The notes beneath the pieces are model-generated. The model ran no database searches. It had not been told where the DNA came from and worked only from the letters and a program-made list of their open reading frames with translations. 64,000 nt of DNA, taken from Salarchaeum japonicum_A (GTDB lineage Archaea > Halobacteriota > Halobacteria > Halobacteriales > Halobacteriaceae). The DNA is taken from positions 1,116,001 through 1,180,000 of the forward strand of contig NZ_JBNAMV010000004.1 in the NCBI RefSeq assembly GCF_049705945.1. Reading direction: 5' to 3'. Positions 33,379 to 41,964 of this stretch are shown here, one piece after another. The position numbers and the translations under genes are program-made. Numbering within the stretch: the stretch's first letter is position 1; the number at the start of each line of letters is the position of its first letter.

Positions 33379-35619
33379 ATGAGACCATCGGACCTCGACG
33401 GCCTCCCCGCGGGCGTCACGGACTACCTGGAGGGGGAGGGAATCGAGGAGTTCTATCCCCCGCAGGAGGAGGCGGTCGAGGCCGGCGTCACCGAGGGCGA
33501 GAGCCTCGTCGCGAGCGTTCCGACCGCGAGCGGGAAGACCCTCATCGCACAACTCGGGATGCTGTCCGCGGTCGAGCGCGGCGGAAAAGCCCTCTACATC
33601 GTTCCGCTTCGAGCGCTCGCCGGGGAGAAGGCCCGGGAGTTCGAGGCGTTCGAGGAGTACGGCGTCTCCGTCGGCGTCTCCACCGGGAACTACCAGAGCG
33701 ACGGCGACTGGCTCGGCTCGAAGGACATCATCGTCGCGACCTCGGAGAAGGTGGATTCGCTGATTCGGAACGGCGCGGACTGGGTGGACGACCTCTCCTG
33801 CGTGGTCGCGGACGAGGTCCACCTCGTCGACGACGCGCACCGCGGCCCGACCCTGGAAGTGACGCTCGCGAAACTCCGCCAGCGCGTCCCGTCGCTCCAA
33901 GTCGTCGCACTGAGCGCGACGGTCGGGAACGCGGACGAGCTCGCGGAGTGGCTGGACGCCGAACTCGTGGACTCCGACTGGCGACCCATCGACCTCCGGA
34001 CGGGCGTCCACTACGGCCAGTCGCTCCACCTCGACGACGGCAGCCAGCGCGAACTCAGCGCGGACGGGAACCGGAATCAGACGAGCGCTCTCGTGGAGGA
34101 CACGCTCGACGACGGCGGGTCGACGCTCGTGTTCGTGAACTCGCGGCGGAACGCCGAGTCCGCGGCGGGGCGGCTCGGGGACGTGAGCCGGCACCACCTC
34201 GACGGCGACGAACGCGAGGCCCTCCACGACATCGCCGAGGAGATTCGGGGCGTGAGCGACACCGAGACGAGCGACGACCTCGCGGACGCGGTGGAGCGCG
34301 GCGCGGCGTTCCACCACGCCGGACTCGCCCGCGAGCACCGCGAACTCGTCGAGGAGGCCTTTCGCGACCGCCTCGTGAAGGTCGTGTCGGCGACGCCGAC
34401 GCTCGCCGCCGGCGTGAACACGCCGAGTCGGCGCGTCATCGTCCGGGACTGGCAGCGCTACGACGGCGACGCTGGCGGGATGCAGCCGCTGTCCGTGCTC
34501 GAAGTCCACCAGATGTTCGGGCGCGCGGGCCGCCCCGGCCTCGACCCGTACGGCGAAGCCGTCCTGCTCGCGAACACCCACGAAGAGTTGGAAGAGCTGT
34601 TCGACCGATACATCTACGCGGACCCCGAACCCGTGCGGTCGAAGCTCGCGGCCGAACCCGCGCTCCGCACGCACGTCCTCGCCGCGGTCGCAACCGGGGT
34701 CGCGCGGAGCCGCGACGGCCTCCTGGAGTTCCTCTCCGGGACGCTGTACGCGACGCAGACGGACGACCCGGAGCGTCTGGAGTCCGTGACCGACGACGTG
34801 CTCGACTACCTCGTCGCGAACGACTTCGTGGAGCGCGACGACGGCCTCGAAGCCACGTCGAGCGGCCACCTCGTGAGCCGGCTGTACGTCGACCCGATGA
34901 GCGCCGCGGAACTCATCCACGGCTTGGAAGACGCCGACGACCCGACGCCGTTCGGCCTCTACCACCTTGTCGCCCGCACACCCGACCTCTACGGACTCTA
35001 CCTCCGGTCCGGAGACCGCGAACAGTACACGGAAGTGGCGTACGAGCGCGAAACGGAGTTCCTCGGGCGGATGCCGAGCGAGTTCGAGGAGAACGAGTGG
35101 GAGGACTGGCTCGCCGCCACCAAGACCGCGAAACTCCTCGAAGACTGGGCGAACGAACTGGAGGAGGACACCATCGCGGAGCGCTACGGCGTCGGCCCCG
35201 GCGACATCCGCGGGAAGGTCGAGACGGCGGAGTGGCTGTTGAACGCCGCCGAACGCCTCGCCGGCGACCTCGGGTACGGAAACACGAAAGCCGTTCGGGA
35301 CGCCAGAAAGCGCGTGGAGTACGGCGTCGGCGAGGAACTGCTCGACCTCGCGGGCGTGCGGAACGTCGGCCGGAAGCGCGCCCGCCGACTGTACGAGGCC
35401 GGCATCGAGACGCGCGCCGACCTCCGGAACGCCGCGAAACCCGTCGTCCTCGGCGCGCTCCGCGGACGCCGCCGAACCGCCGAAACCGTCCTGGAGAACG
35501 TCGGCCACGAGAACCCCTCGATGGCGGACGTGCGCGCCGACGCGGACGCCGAGGCCGCCGCCCGCACCGCGGACATGAGCGACGAGGACGGCCAGGCGAG
35601 CCTGGGTGACTTCGAATGA
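33379..35619 (+). CDS. hel308: ATP-dependent DNA helicase Hel308
   Basis: 746 residues. Walker A is PTASGKT (48-54), the DEVH box is at 145-148, followed by SATVGN and the motif VI region MFGRAGRPGLDP. After the RecA lobes come the winged helix and ratchet, and a C-terminal helix-hairpin-helix (AGVRNVGRKRARRLYEAGI). The last residues, QASLGDFE, form a PCNA-interacting (PIP) motif. Hel308 is a 3'-5' helicase acting on forked DNA at stalled replication forks. It overlaps cgi121 by 4 nt (ATGA). Confidence 0.97.
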   Translation: MRPSDLDGLPAGVTDYLEGEGIEEFYPPQEEAVEAGVTEGESLVASVPTASGKTLIAQLGMLSAVERGGKALYIVPLRALAGEKAREFEAFEEYGVSVGVSTGNYQSDGDWLGSKDIIVATSEKVDSLIRNGADWVDDLSCVVADEVHLVDDAHRGPTLEVTLAKLRQRVPSLQVVALSATVGNADELAEWLDAELVDSDWRPIDLRTGVHYGQSLHLDDGSQRELSADGNRNQTSALVEDTLDDGGSTLVFVNSRRNAESAAGRLGDVSRHHLDGDEREALHDIAEEIRGVSDTETSDDLADAVERGAAFHHAGLAREHRELVEEAFRDRLVKVVSATPTLAAGVNTPSRRVIVRDWQRYDGDAGGMQPLSVLEVHQMFGRAGRPGLDPYGEAVLLANTHEELEELFDRYIYADPEPVRSKLAAEPALRTHVLAAVATGVARSRDGLLEFLSGTLYATQTDDPERLESVTDDVLDYLVANDFVERDDGLEATSSGHLVSRLYVDPMSAAELIHGLEDADDPTPFGLYHLVARTPDLYGLYLRSGDREQYTEVAYERETEFLGRMPSEFEENEWEDWLAATKTAKLLEDWANELEEDTIAERYGVGPGDIRGKVETAEWLLNAAERLAGDLGYGNTKAVRDARKRVEYGVGEELLDLAGVRNVGRKRARRLYEAGIETRADLRNAAKPVVLGALRGRRRTAETVLENVGHENPSMADVRADADAEAAARTADMSDEDGQASLGDFE

Positions 35620-36104
35620 GAACCGTCGAGGGCCGCGTCACCGTGGCGGACGTGGACGCGTTCGTCGAAACCCTGCGCGCCGTCGGGGACGACCACGACT
35701 GCGCGGTGCAGGCGTTCGACGCCGCGTACGTCGCCGGCCGCCCCCACCTCGAAACCGCCGTCCGGCACGCGAACCGCTCGTTCGACCGCGGCGAGAACGT
35801 CGCGCGCGACCGCGCCGTCGAAATCCTCCTCTACGCCGCCGGCCGCCGACAGATCCGTCGCGCACTCGAAATGGGGGTCGCGGAGGGGGAGACGGACGCC
35901 GTCATCGTCGTGGACGGCGGCGACGAACCCGCCGCCGTCGACGAACTCCGACCGCTCGTCGACGAACGCGACACCCTCGACTCGCTCGACGAACCCGCAC
36001 TCACCGACTTCTTCGACATCTCCGACGCGGAACGCGCCGCGACCGACGCATCCCTCACGGACCTCGTCCGCGAACGCGTCGCCCTCCTGGACGTCGAGAA
36101 GTAG
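35616..36104 (+). CDS. cgi121: KEOPS complex subunit Cgi121
   Basis: 162 residues. The signature EILLYAAGRRQIRRALEMGV (about 69-88) is the conserved helix of Cgi121. Cgi121 binds the 3' CCA end of tRNA and recruits it to the KEOPS complex for t6A37 modification. A start overlapping hel308 by 4 nt is a recurrent arrangement in haloarchaea. The other KEOPS genes (kae1-bud32, pcc1) are outside the window. Confidence 0.92.
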   Translation: MRTVEGRVTVADVDAFVETLRAVGDDHDCAVQAFDAAYVAGRPHLETAVRHANRSFDRGENVARDRAVEILLYAAGRRQIRRALEMGVAEGETDAVIVVDGGDEPAAVDELRPLVDERDTLDSLDEPALTDFFDISDAERAATDASLTDLVRERVALLDVEK

Positions 36105-36112
36105 CCACCACG

Positions 36113-36120
36113 GTTTTTGA
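36113..36120 (+). promoter_or_regulatory. TATA-like box of the 122-aa protein gene
   Basis: gtttttga, centred 27 nt before the ATG at 36143. Confidence 0.4.
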
Positions 36121-36142
36121 CCATCGCGTCGAACATCCGACT

Positions 36143-36511
36143 ATGAGCCGAGACGACGTCACCGACAACGCACGCGAGCGACAGCACGAACGCACCGAAC
36201 GCGTCGAAGAGACCCTCGAAGCCGTCGACGCCACGCTGGACGGCCTGAGCTACCCCACGAACCCGAGCGAGATGAAAGCCGTCTACGGCGAAACCGCGTC
36301 GGAACTCCCGAACGAAACCGAATCCCTCGGCGACGTCTTCGACCGCCTCGAAGACACGGAGTACGAAACCCACGAGGACGCCCGCGAAGCCGTGCTCGGC
36401 GAACTCACCGGCGCCGCCGGCCGCGAACACGGCGACGAGAACGAGTACAACCCCGAACGCGAACTCGACGCGCTCGAAGAACAGGAGTCCGAGAAGTACG
36501 GCGAGAAGTGA
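36143..36511 (+). CDS. Acidic haloarchaeal protein, DUF5789-like
   Basis: 122 residues, very rich in Glu and Asp. A long charged helix (ARERQHERTERVEETLEAVD) precedes a small core with YPTNPSEMKAVYG and a repeat-like DVFDRLEDTEYETHEDAREAV. The 'YP ... s ... EY.t.eda..av' pattern is that of DUF5789, a haloarchaeal family of unknown function whose core may be a small helix-turn-helix. Start chosen by the TATA-like box 27 nt upstream; the long frame further upstream runs through hel308/cgi121 and is not coding. Confidence 0.7.
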   Translation: MSRDDVTDNARERQHERTERVEETLEAVDATLDGLSYPTNPSEMKAVYGETASELPNETESLGDVFDRLEDTEYETHEDAREAVLGELTGAAGREHGDENEYNPERELDALEEQESEKYGEK

Positions 36512-36596
36512 GTTCCAGTCGAAACGGCGCCCGCGGAGAGCGGACGCGTGTCTGACGGACCCAGGACACCGTCTCGAATGTGAGACGCGAGAGAAG

Positions 36597-36670
36597 TAGT
36601 CCATTCTGGATTCGAACCAGAGTCGTTGCCCCCAGAAGGCAACAGGATTGGCCAGCTACCCCAATGGACT
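36597..36670 (-). tRNA. tRNA-Gln (CTG anticodon)
   Basis: A complete cloverleaf on the - strand: 7-bp acceptor AGTCCAT/ATGGACT with discriminator A; D-arm with GGGGTAGCTGGCCAA; anticodon stem ttgcc/ggcaa closing the loop ttctggg, giving anticodon CTG; T-arm tctgg-ttcgaat-ccaga. No intron and no encoded CCA. It lies between the DUF5789-like gene and purO, divergent from purO. Confidence 0.95.
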
Positions 36671-36692
36671 ACAGTTGAATGAATGGGTCTCG

Positions 36693-36701
36693 AATTTATT
36701 A
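36693..36701 (-). promoter_or_regulatory. TATA box of tRNA-Gln
   Basis: taataaatt on the - strand, centred 27 nt upstream of the tRNA 5' end. Confidence 0.6.
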
Positions 36702-36761
36702 GCCTTGCGAAGGCGGTTCGGTCGCCCCCTACGGGAACCGCGTTCGTGCATACTCCGACAC

Positions 36762-36769
36762 CTATTTTT
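36762..36769 (+). promoter_or_regulatory. TATA box of purO
   Basis: ctattttt, centred about 28 nt before the ATG at 36793, predicting a leaderless transcript. Confidence 0.5.
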
Positions 36770-36792
36770 GCGTGGTGTGGGCACGTTTTCGT

Positions 36793-37365
36793 ATGTACGT
36801 TGGTCGGTTCGTGGTCGTCGGTCCGGGTGTCGGCGCGTATCGAGTGTCGTCGCGGTCGTTCCCGAATCGGACGGTTGTGGAGCGCGACGGCCTGTTGACG
36901 GTCGTGCCGACGGCGGACGCGGCGGAGACGGAGAACCCGTACGTGTCGTACAACTGCGCGCGGGAGTCCGGGGGGCGCGCCGTGGTGGGGAACGGGTCGC
37001 ACGTCGACCCGATCACGGAGAAACTCGACATGGGGTATCCGGCGCGGGACGCGCTCGTGTCGGGGTTGTTCTCGCTGGACTACGAGAAAGACGACTACGA
37101 CACGCCCCGCATCGCGGGCGTCGTGGGTGCTGACGAGGCCTTCATCGGTATCGTGCGGAAGGACGCGCTGCTCGTACGGTCGGTCGCGGAGCCGACGCTC
37201 GTCGCGACGTACGAGAAGGACAGCCCGGAGGCGTACGCGCTCGACGCCGACACCGCGGCGGGGGCGGCGCGCGAGGTGCTGGACGCCGGGTTCGAGCACG
37301 CGGTGTGCGCGGCGGGCGTCACCGTCGGCGACGAGGTGTCGTTCGCGTTCGCCGATAGCGAGTAA
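36793..37365 (+). CDS. purO: IMP cyclohydrolase, archaeal type
   Basis: 190 residues from the ATG at 36793. The opening MYVGRFVVVGPGVGAYRVSS and the block YVSYNCARESGGRAVVGNGS are characteristic of PurO, an Ntn-hydrolase-fold enzyme unrelated to bacterial PurH. It closes FAICAR to IMP, the last step of purine synthesis. The formyltransferase gene for the preceding step is not in the window. Acidic and soluble, with the length typical for the family. Confidence 0.9.
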   Translation: MYVGRFVVVGPGVGAYRVSSRSFPNRTVVERDGLLTVVPTADAAETENPYVSYNCARESGGRAVVGNGSHVDPITEKLDMGYPARDALVSGLFSLDYEKDDYDTPRIAGVVGADEAFIGIVRKDALLVRSVAEPTLVATYEKDSPEAYALDADTAAGAAREVLDAGFEHAVCAAGVTVGDEVSFAFADSE

Positions 37366-37389
37366 GGGCTGGCGGTCGAAGGGGCGGGT

Positions 37390-38079
37390 ATGCGAGTCGG
37401 CGTGATTTCGGACGTGCACGCGAACAGGGTGGCGCTCGACGCCGTGTTCGAGGACATGCCGGACGTGGACGCGCTCGTCTGCGCGGGCGACGTCATCGGC
37501 TACAATCCGTGGCCAGCGGCGTGCGTCGACGCGCTCCGAGAGCGGGACGTGCCGACGGTGATGGGGAACCACGACCGGAAGATAGTCACGGGGTCGAACT
37601 TCCACGGGAACGGGATGGCGAGCGCGGGAATTACGCACGCGAAGCGCGAACTCACGGACGACCAAGCGGAGTGGGTTCGGGGGTTGCCGCGCGAGCGCGT
37701 GCTGTTCGACGGTCGACTGAAGGTCGTGCACGACCATCCGACGCGCCGAGACCACTACACGTACCCCGAGCAGTTCTCTGGCGACCTCCTGGAGGAAGAA
37801 GACGTTCTCGTCCTCGGCCACACGCACGTGCAGGCGCACGAGACGTTCCCGGAGGGCGTCGTCCTCAATCCGGGGAGCGTCGGCCAACCCCGTGACGGCG
37901 ACCCACGGGCCGCGTACGCTCTGGTGGAGTTGGCGGACGGGGATGCGGACAAGGACGCGGACGCGGATGTCACGGTAGAAGAGCGCCGCGTGGAGTACGA
38001 TATCGAGTCGGTGGCGGACGCGGTTCGGAACGCTGGGCTTCCGGAGTCGACGGCGAGCCGCCTCCGAGAAGGACGCTGA
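37390..38079 (+). CDS. Metallophosphoesterase, YfcE-like
   Basis: 229 residues. The calcineurin-like metal-binding motifs appear in order: DVH (8-10), GDVIGY (about 34-39), GNHD (58-61), a His in VVHDHP and GHTHVQ. The size and motif spacing match the YfcE/MJ0936 phosphodiesterase group, which act on phosphodiesters such as bis-pNPP in vitro. An inserted Asp-rich stretch (GDADKDADADV) lies near the C-terminus. It follows purO by 24 nt and may share its transcript. Confidence 0.87.
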   Translation: MRVGVISDVHANRVALDAVFEDMPDVDALVCAGDVIGYNPWPAACVDALRERDVPTVMGNHDRKIVTGSNFHGNGMASAGITHAKRELTDDQAEWVRGLPRERVLFDGRLKVVHDHPTRRDHYTYPEQFSGDLLEEEDVLVLGHTHVQAHETFPEGVVLNPGSVGQPRDGDPRAAYALVELADGDADKDADADVTVEERRVEYDIESVADAVRNAGLPESTASRLREGR

Positions 38080-38117
38080 ATCGGTACACTGAGGCGGCGG
38101 GCGCGACTTCACCCGGT

Positions 38118-38918
38118 ATGAGCGAGTTCGACTCCTTCGGCCTCGGAACCTACCAACTCACGGGCAGCCAATGCGCTGACAGCGTCGCTACCGCGCTCGA
38201 CGCGGGCTACCGGCACGTCGACTCCGCGCAGAGCTACGGGAACGAGGGGTTGGTTCGACGCGGCATCGAACGCAGCGGCGTCGATGGAGACGACGTGTTC
38301 GTCGCGACGAAACTCTCCACGGACAACCTCGAATACGAGGACGCCGTCGACAGCGCGCACGAGTCCGCCGCGCGCCTCGGCGTCGACAGCATCGACCTGC
38401 TCTACGTCCACTGGCCGCTCGACACGTACAGCGAGACGGAGACCATCGACGCCCTGAACGACCTGCACGCGGACGGCGTCGTCGACCGCATCGGCCTCTC
38501 GAACTTCCGGCCCGACCAACTCGACGCCGCGCTCGACCGCCTCGACCCCGAGCTGTTCGCACACCAAGTCGAATGCCACCCGCTTCTCCAGCAGGACGAG
38601 CTGCGAGCGTACGCCCGCGAGCACGACCACGGGCTCGTCGCGTACTGCCCAATCGCCCGCAACCAAGTCGCCGACGTAGACGTGATTCAGGAGATAGCGG
38701 ACGCGCACGACGCGACGCCCGCCCAGGTGAGCCTGGCGTGGCTCGACGGCCTCGAAAACGTCGCCGCGGTCCCGAAAGCGACCTCGACCGACCACATCAC
38801 CGAGAACCTCGAAAGCCGAGACGTTACGCTCACCGACGACGAGATGGCGCGCATCGCCGACATCGATGAGAAACACCGCATCGTCGACTTCGACGCCGCG
38901 CCCTGGAACGAGAGCTAG
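38118..38918 (+). CDS. Aldo/keto reductase
   Basis: 266 residues with the full AKR tetrad: Asp35 and Tyr40 (HVDSAQSYGNE), Lys65 (VATKLS) and His98 (YVHWPLD). The barrel continues with GLSNFRPDQL and QVECHPLLQQ, typical of the 2,5-diketo-gluconate reductase subgroup. It reduces aldehydes or ketones with NADPH; substrate unknown. Stop shares CTAG with the convergent RDD gene. Confidence 0.92.
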   Translation: MSEFDSFGLGTYQLTGSQCADSVATALDAGYRHVDSAQSYGNEGLVRRGIERSGVDGDDVFVATKLSTDNLEYEDAVDSAHESAARLGVDSIDLLYVHWPLDTYSETETIDALNDLHADGVVDRIGLSNFRPDQLDAALDRLDPELFAHQVECHPLLQQDELRAYAREHDHGLVAYCPIARNQVADVDVIQEIADAHDATPAQVSLAWLDGLENVAAVPKATSTDHITENLESRDVTLTDDEMARIADIDEKHRIVDFDAAPWNES

Positions 38919-39370
38919 GGACGGACGACGACCGTGTCCGCGACCCGGTCGCCCAAGCGTTGCTTCCGGTCCGACGCCACGACGGAGACGATGCCGACGA
39001 GGTAGAACACGGGCAGCACGTCCACCAGACGGAGAGCGTTCCGCACGGTCGCCGCGCGTAACGACAGGTCGCCGCCGTCCGCCGCGACCACCCGAATCGC
39101 CACGAGGTACTTCCCGATCGTCTGCCCGTACCGATACTCCAGCAGCACGTGGTACTCGATGGACAGCACGAGCCACAGCAGGAACGCCACCTGCGCCGCC
39201 AGCCCCGACAGCTCCGCGTCCGCGGACGCCCCGGTCACCTGCACGTCCCCCGTCACGAACCCAACCGCGTACACCGCCACGAACAGGAACGCGAACCACA
39301 CCACAGAATCGACCGCCAACGCAACCCCGCGAATCCCGACCCCACACTCCTCGACGTCGGTCTCAGCCAT
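38915..39370 (-). CDS. RDD family membrane protein
   Basis: 151 residues from the ATG complementary to 39368-39370. Three hydrophobic segments (about 17-40, 58-74 and 110-132). In the RDD block the first Arg-Asp signature is altered (GIRGVALAVDSVVW), but YRYGQTIGKYLVAIRVV and the end GDRVADTVVV are standard. RDD proteins are small membrane proteins of mostly unknown role, some linked to Na+/H+ exchange. Alone in its unit. Confidence 0.85.
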   Translation of the reverse strand: MAETDVEECGVGIRGVALAVDSVVWFAFLFVAVYAVGFVTGDVQVTGASADAELSGLAAQVAFLLWLVLSIEYHVLLEYRYGQTIGKYLVAIRVVAADGGDLSLRAATVRNALRLVDVLPVFYLVGIVSVVASDRKQRLGDRVADTVVVRP

Positions 39371-39522
39371 TACGCGACCCACGGCGAAGAGACGGAAAGT
39401 CGTTTCCACACGAAACACCGGAGCGGTCGCACACTGGGTTGACCGCAGACGCGGATTTCGGCGCCGCCCGCTCGCGGGTCGTTCCTCCCCGCTCGCGTGT
39501 TCGGAGAGGGCTTCGCCGTCTC
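39371..39522. other. Spacer containing an ORB-like half-site
   Basis: 152 nt between the RDD gene and the end of the aspartate kinase gene. It contains gtttccacacgaaacaccgg (39402-39421), which matches the left part of an ORB (ttccacNcgaaac) but lacks a clear G-run. No gene found. Confidence 0.4.
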
Positions 39523-40707
39523 CTACTCCGCGAACAGTTCTTGAATGATATCGAGGACGTCGTCGCGGTCGTTCCAGTCGACGAAGAGCGCGACGGAGGT
39601 GGCGGACGTGATGACGTCGTGGAGGTTGATGCGGGCGTCAGCGATGGGGTCGACGATTCGCTGGATGACGCCGGGCTGGTTCGGGAGTTCGCCGCCGAGC
39701 ACGCGGATGACGGCGACGTCGTCGGAGACGGTGACGCTGGAGAGCGTGTCGTCCTCGATGACCTCGCGGTGGAGGACGTTCTCGGCTTCCTCGGCGAGTT
39801 CGGCGTTCACGTAGAACGTCATCGAATCCATGCCGGAGGCGACCGCGTCGACGTTGATGTCGGCCTCGGAGAGCGCCGTAGAGAGCCGAGACATGATGCC
39901 GGGTTTGTTCCGCATCGCGCGGCCCGCGACGGTGAGGCACGCGAGCGGCTGTTCGCGCATGTCGATGATGTTCTCGAACCGGCCCTCGATGCGGGTGCCG
40001 CCGGAGAGCAGGTCGCCGTGCTGGTAGTGGACGACGCGGACTTCGAGGTCCTCGTCCTTGTACGAGAGCGCGCTCGGCGCGACGACCTCCGCGCCGCGGA
40101 AGGAGAGGTTTCTGAGTTCGTCCACGGTGATTTCGCCGACGTTCCGCGCGCCCTCGACGACTCGTGGGTCGCCCGTCATGATGCCCTCCACGTCGGTGAC
40201 GATGACGACTTCGTCCGCGTCGAGGTATCGGCCGAGCATCACGGCCGTGGTGTCGCTGCCGCCGCGGCCGAGCGTCGTGACGTTCCCCTCCAGGTCTTCC
40301 GCGAGGAAGCCCGTGATGACGGGAACGGCGTCGTCGAGTTCTTCGGCGAGCGATTTTGCGCGCTTCTGCGTCTCCTCGATGTTGACCTCGCCGCGGCTGT
40401 TCGTGACGACCGGCCAGTCCGGATGGCCGGGTTCGAGGAACACCGCGTTCACGCCGCGGGACGCGAGCGCGGCCTTCAGCATTCGAACGGACGTGCGTTC
40501 GCCCATCGAGACGATTTCCGCGCGGTCCGCGGACTCCGCCTCGAACGTGATGTCGTCGAGGAGTTCGTCCGTCGTATCACCCATCGCGGACGCGACGACC
40601 GCGACCTCGTGGCCCGCGTCGACGGCGGCGGCGATGGAGGCGGCGGCGCGCTCGATGCGCTCCCCGCTTCCGAGGCTCGTTCCGCCGAACTTAGCTACGA
40701 CGCGCAT
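39523..40707 (-). CDS. lysC: Aspartate kinase
   Basis: 394 residues from the ATG complementary to 40705-40707; a TATA-like element on the - strand (complement 40734-40741) lies about 30 nt upstream. The kinase domain has KFGGTSLGSG (6-15), GRGGSDTTAV and DVEGIMTGDPR. Two ACT domains follow (about 250-394; VAGRAMRNKPGIMSRLSTAL and VIRVLGGELPNQPGVIQRIV) for feedback control. It phosphorylates aspartate, the first step to threonine, methionine and possibly lysine. The rest of the pathway is not in the window. Confidence 0.94.
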   Translation of the reverse strand: MRVVAKFGGTSLGSGERIERAAASIAAAVDAGHEVAVVASAMGDTTDELLDDITFEAESADRAEIVSMGERTSVRMLKAALASRGVNAVFLEPGHPDWPVVTNSRGEVNIEETQKRAKSLAEELDDAVPVITGFLAEDLEGNVTTLGRGGSDTTAVMLGRYLDADEVVIVTDVEGIMTGDPRVVEGARNVGEITVDELRNLSFRGAEVVAPSALSYKDEDLEVRVVHYQHGDLLSGGTRIEGRFENIIDMREQPLACLTVAGRAMRNKPGIMSRLSTALSEADINVDAVASGMDSMTFYVNAELAEEAENVLHREVIEDDTLSSVTVSDDVAVIRVLGGELPNQPGVIQRIVDPIADARINLHDVITSATSVALFVDWNDRDDVLDIIQELFAE

Positions 40708-40815
40708 CGCGACGCCTCCACGTGACTCAGAGCGTTCATAGCCCGTGGTTGCGCGGGCACGAAGATAACGGCTTCGTCGCACGGAACTTTTGCCCGTGTA
40801 CACGAACGGTCACGT

Positions 40816-41196
40816 ATGCACGTCAGGGAGGCGGTCGAAACGGACAGGGTAGGGATTTCGGACCTGTTGGGCGAACCCGCGGGCGTCGCGGACCGCCTGC
40901 TACGCGAGCGCACCGTCTCGGTCGCCGTTCGAGACGAAACCGTGGTGGGTGTCGTCGCGTTCGACGCCGACAGCACCACGGTGCACGTGACGCGACTCGC
41001 GGGCGAGCGCGACGCGATGACGCGACTGCTCGACGAGCCGCTGGCGTTCGCCGAGACCGAGGGGCTTCCGGTGGAACTCCTCGTCGAAGAATCAGCAGAT
41101 AGCGTCGCGTTCGCAGTGGAAACGAAGGGGTTCGAGAACGTGGGACCGGGACCGCGGTTCGCAGGCGAGAAGACGACCCGATACAGGTACGATTAG
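40816..41196 (+). CDS. GNAT-like N-acetyltransferase, haloarchaeal
   Basis: 126 residues. The opening MHVREAVETDRVGISDLL and the central strand pair (SVAVRDETVVGVVAFDADST) match the start and beta-4 region of GNAT folds. The acetyl-CoA loop (R/Q-x2-G-x-G/A) is not obvious, so enzymatic activity is uncertain. TATA-like acttttgc (40786-40793) lies 28 nt before the ATG. Its 3' half contains an ORB-like sequence (41113-41133) encoding FAVETKGF. Convergent with arvC, sharing TTAG at the stops. Confidence 0.65.
   Translation: MHVREAVETDRVGISDLLGEPAGVADRLLRERTVSVAVRDETVVGVVAFDADSTTVHVTRLAGERDAMTRLLDEPLAFAETEGLPVELLVEESADSVAFAVETKGFENVGPGPRFAGEKTTRYRYD
41113..41133 (+). repeat. ORB-like motif inside the acetyltransferase-like gene
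   Basis: gcagtggaaacgaaggggtt matches the crenarchaeal/thermococcal ORB core (cagtggaaacNaaggggt) as well as the halophile form. It is in coding sequence, in the same orientation as ORBs 43403 and 43918. Confidence 0.5.
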
Positions 41197-41963
41197 TCCT
41201 CCTCGCGCCAAGACTCGGGGACCTCGATGACGTACCGGCCGTTCTCCTGGAGCGCGATGATGTACTCCTCGCGGTCGTACAGCTCCATGAGGTTGAGTTC
41301 GTACTGCCCGGGCGCGACGACCTTGATGGACTCGAACTGACTGTTCAGTTCCTGGCGGAGTTCGTCCATATCGGGCCGGTCGTCCGACTCCGGTTCCTGC
41401 ACCACGCGACCCTCACGTTCGGGTTTCGGCGGCAGGTCGTCGGAGGTCACCATCTCCGAGCGCGCGTCCGCCTGCGCGGTGTCCTCACGGTCCGCGTCCA
41501 CCGCCTCAAGGTCTTCTGGAATATCGCGGTCCGCGTCCGCCGCCTCGCTCGCGGTTTCTACGTCACCGGTCGCGGAATCGGTGTCACTGGTCGCCGATTC
41601 GATGTCACCGGGTACGGGGTCGGCGTCGTCGCTCGACGCGTCGGCCGTTGTGGCGTCCGCCGACGCGGTGTCCGTTTCGTCATCGGAGTCGGGGTTCTCG
41701 CCGGGCCAGGCGTCGGGTTCCTCGCTGTCGGACGACGAGGAGAGTGTGTCGCGGACGCTCGCGGCTGCGCGGCCGACCGCGGACGTCACCGACCCGCTAT
41801 CGGGTTCTGGCGGCTCCGGCGGTTCCGCGGACTCCTCGGGGTCGTCGGGCGCGGCGTCGGGATGGAACTGGAACTTGTTTCCGCCACACTCCGGGCAGCC
41901 CGACAGCATGTCCTTCGAGCCGTCGGGGAACGTATGCCCGCAGTTCGTGCACTGGTGGGGCAT
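41193..41963 (-). CDS. arvC: OapC/ArvC family zinc-ribbon protein
   Basis: 256 residues. The N-terminal zinc ribbon has CTNCGHTF (Cys5, Cys8) and CPECGG (Cys23, Cys26). A long acidic, Ser/Thr/Asp-rich disordered region follows (about 40-180), then a short ordered C-terminal domain (DELRQELNSQFESIKVVAPG, ELNLMELYDREEYIIALQ). This is the third member of the origin-associated oap cluster, renamed arv after the finding that the GTPase drives extracellular vesicle formation in haloarchaea. The role of the third subunit is not defined. One base separates it from arvB. Confidence 0.87.
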   Translation of the reverse strand: MPHQCTNCGHTFPDGSKDMLSGCPECGGNKFQFHPDAAPDDPEESAEPPEPPEPDSGSVTSAVGRAAASVRDTLSSSSDSEEPDAWPGENPDSDDETDTASADATTADASSDDADPVPGDIESATSDTDSATGDVETASEAADADRDIPEDLEAVDADREDTAQADARSEMVTSDDLPPKPEREGRVVQEPESDDRPDMDELRQELNSQFESIKVVAPGQYELNLMELYDREEYIIALQENGRYVIEVPESWREED

Positions 41964-41964
41964 C

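Noticed and set aside
33187..35508. 773-codon open frame antisense to hel308
   Set aside because: Arg- and Val-rich, no domain, and lies wholly opposite a gene with all helicase motifs; GC-rich third positions create such frames.
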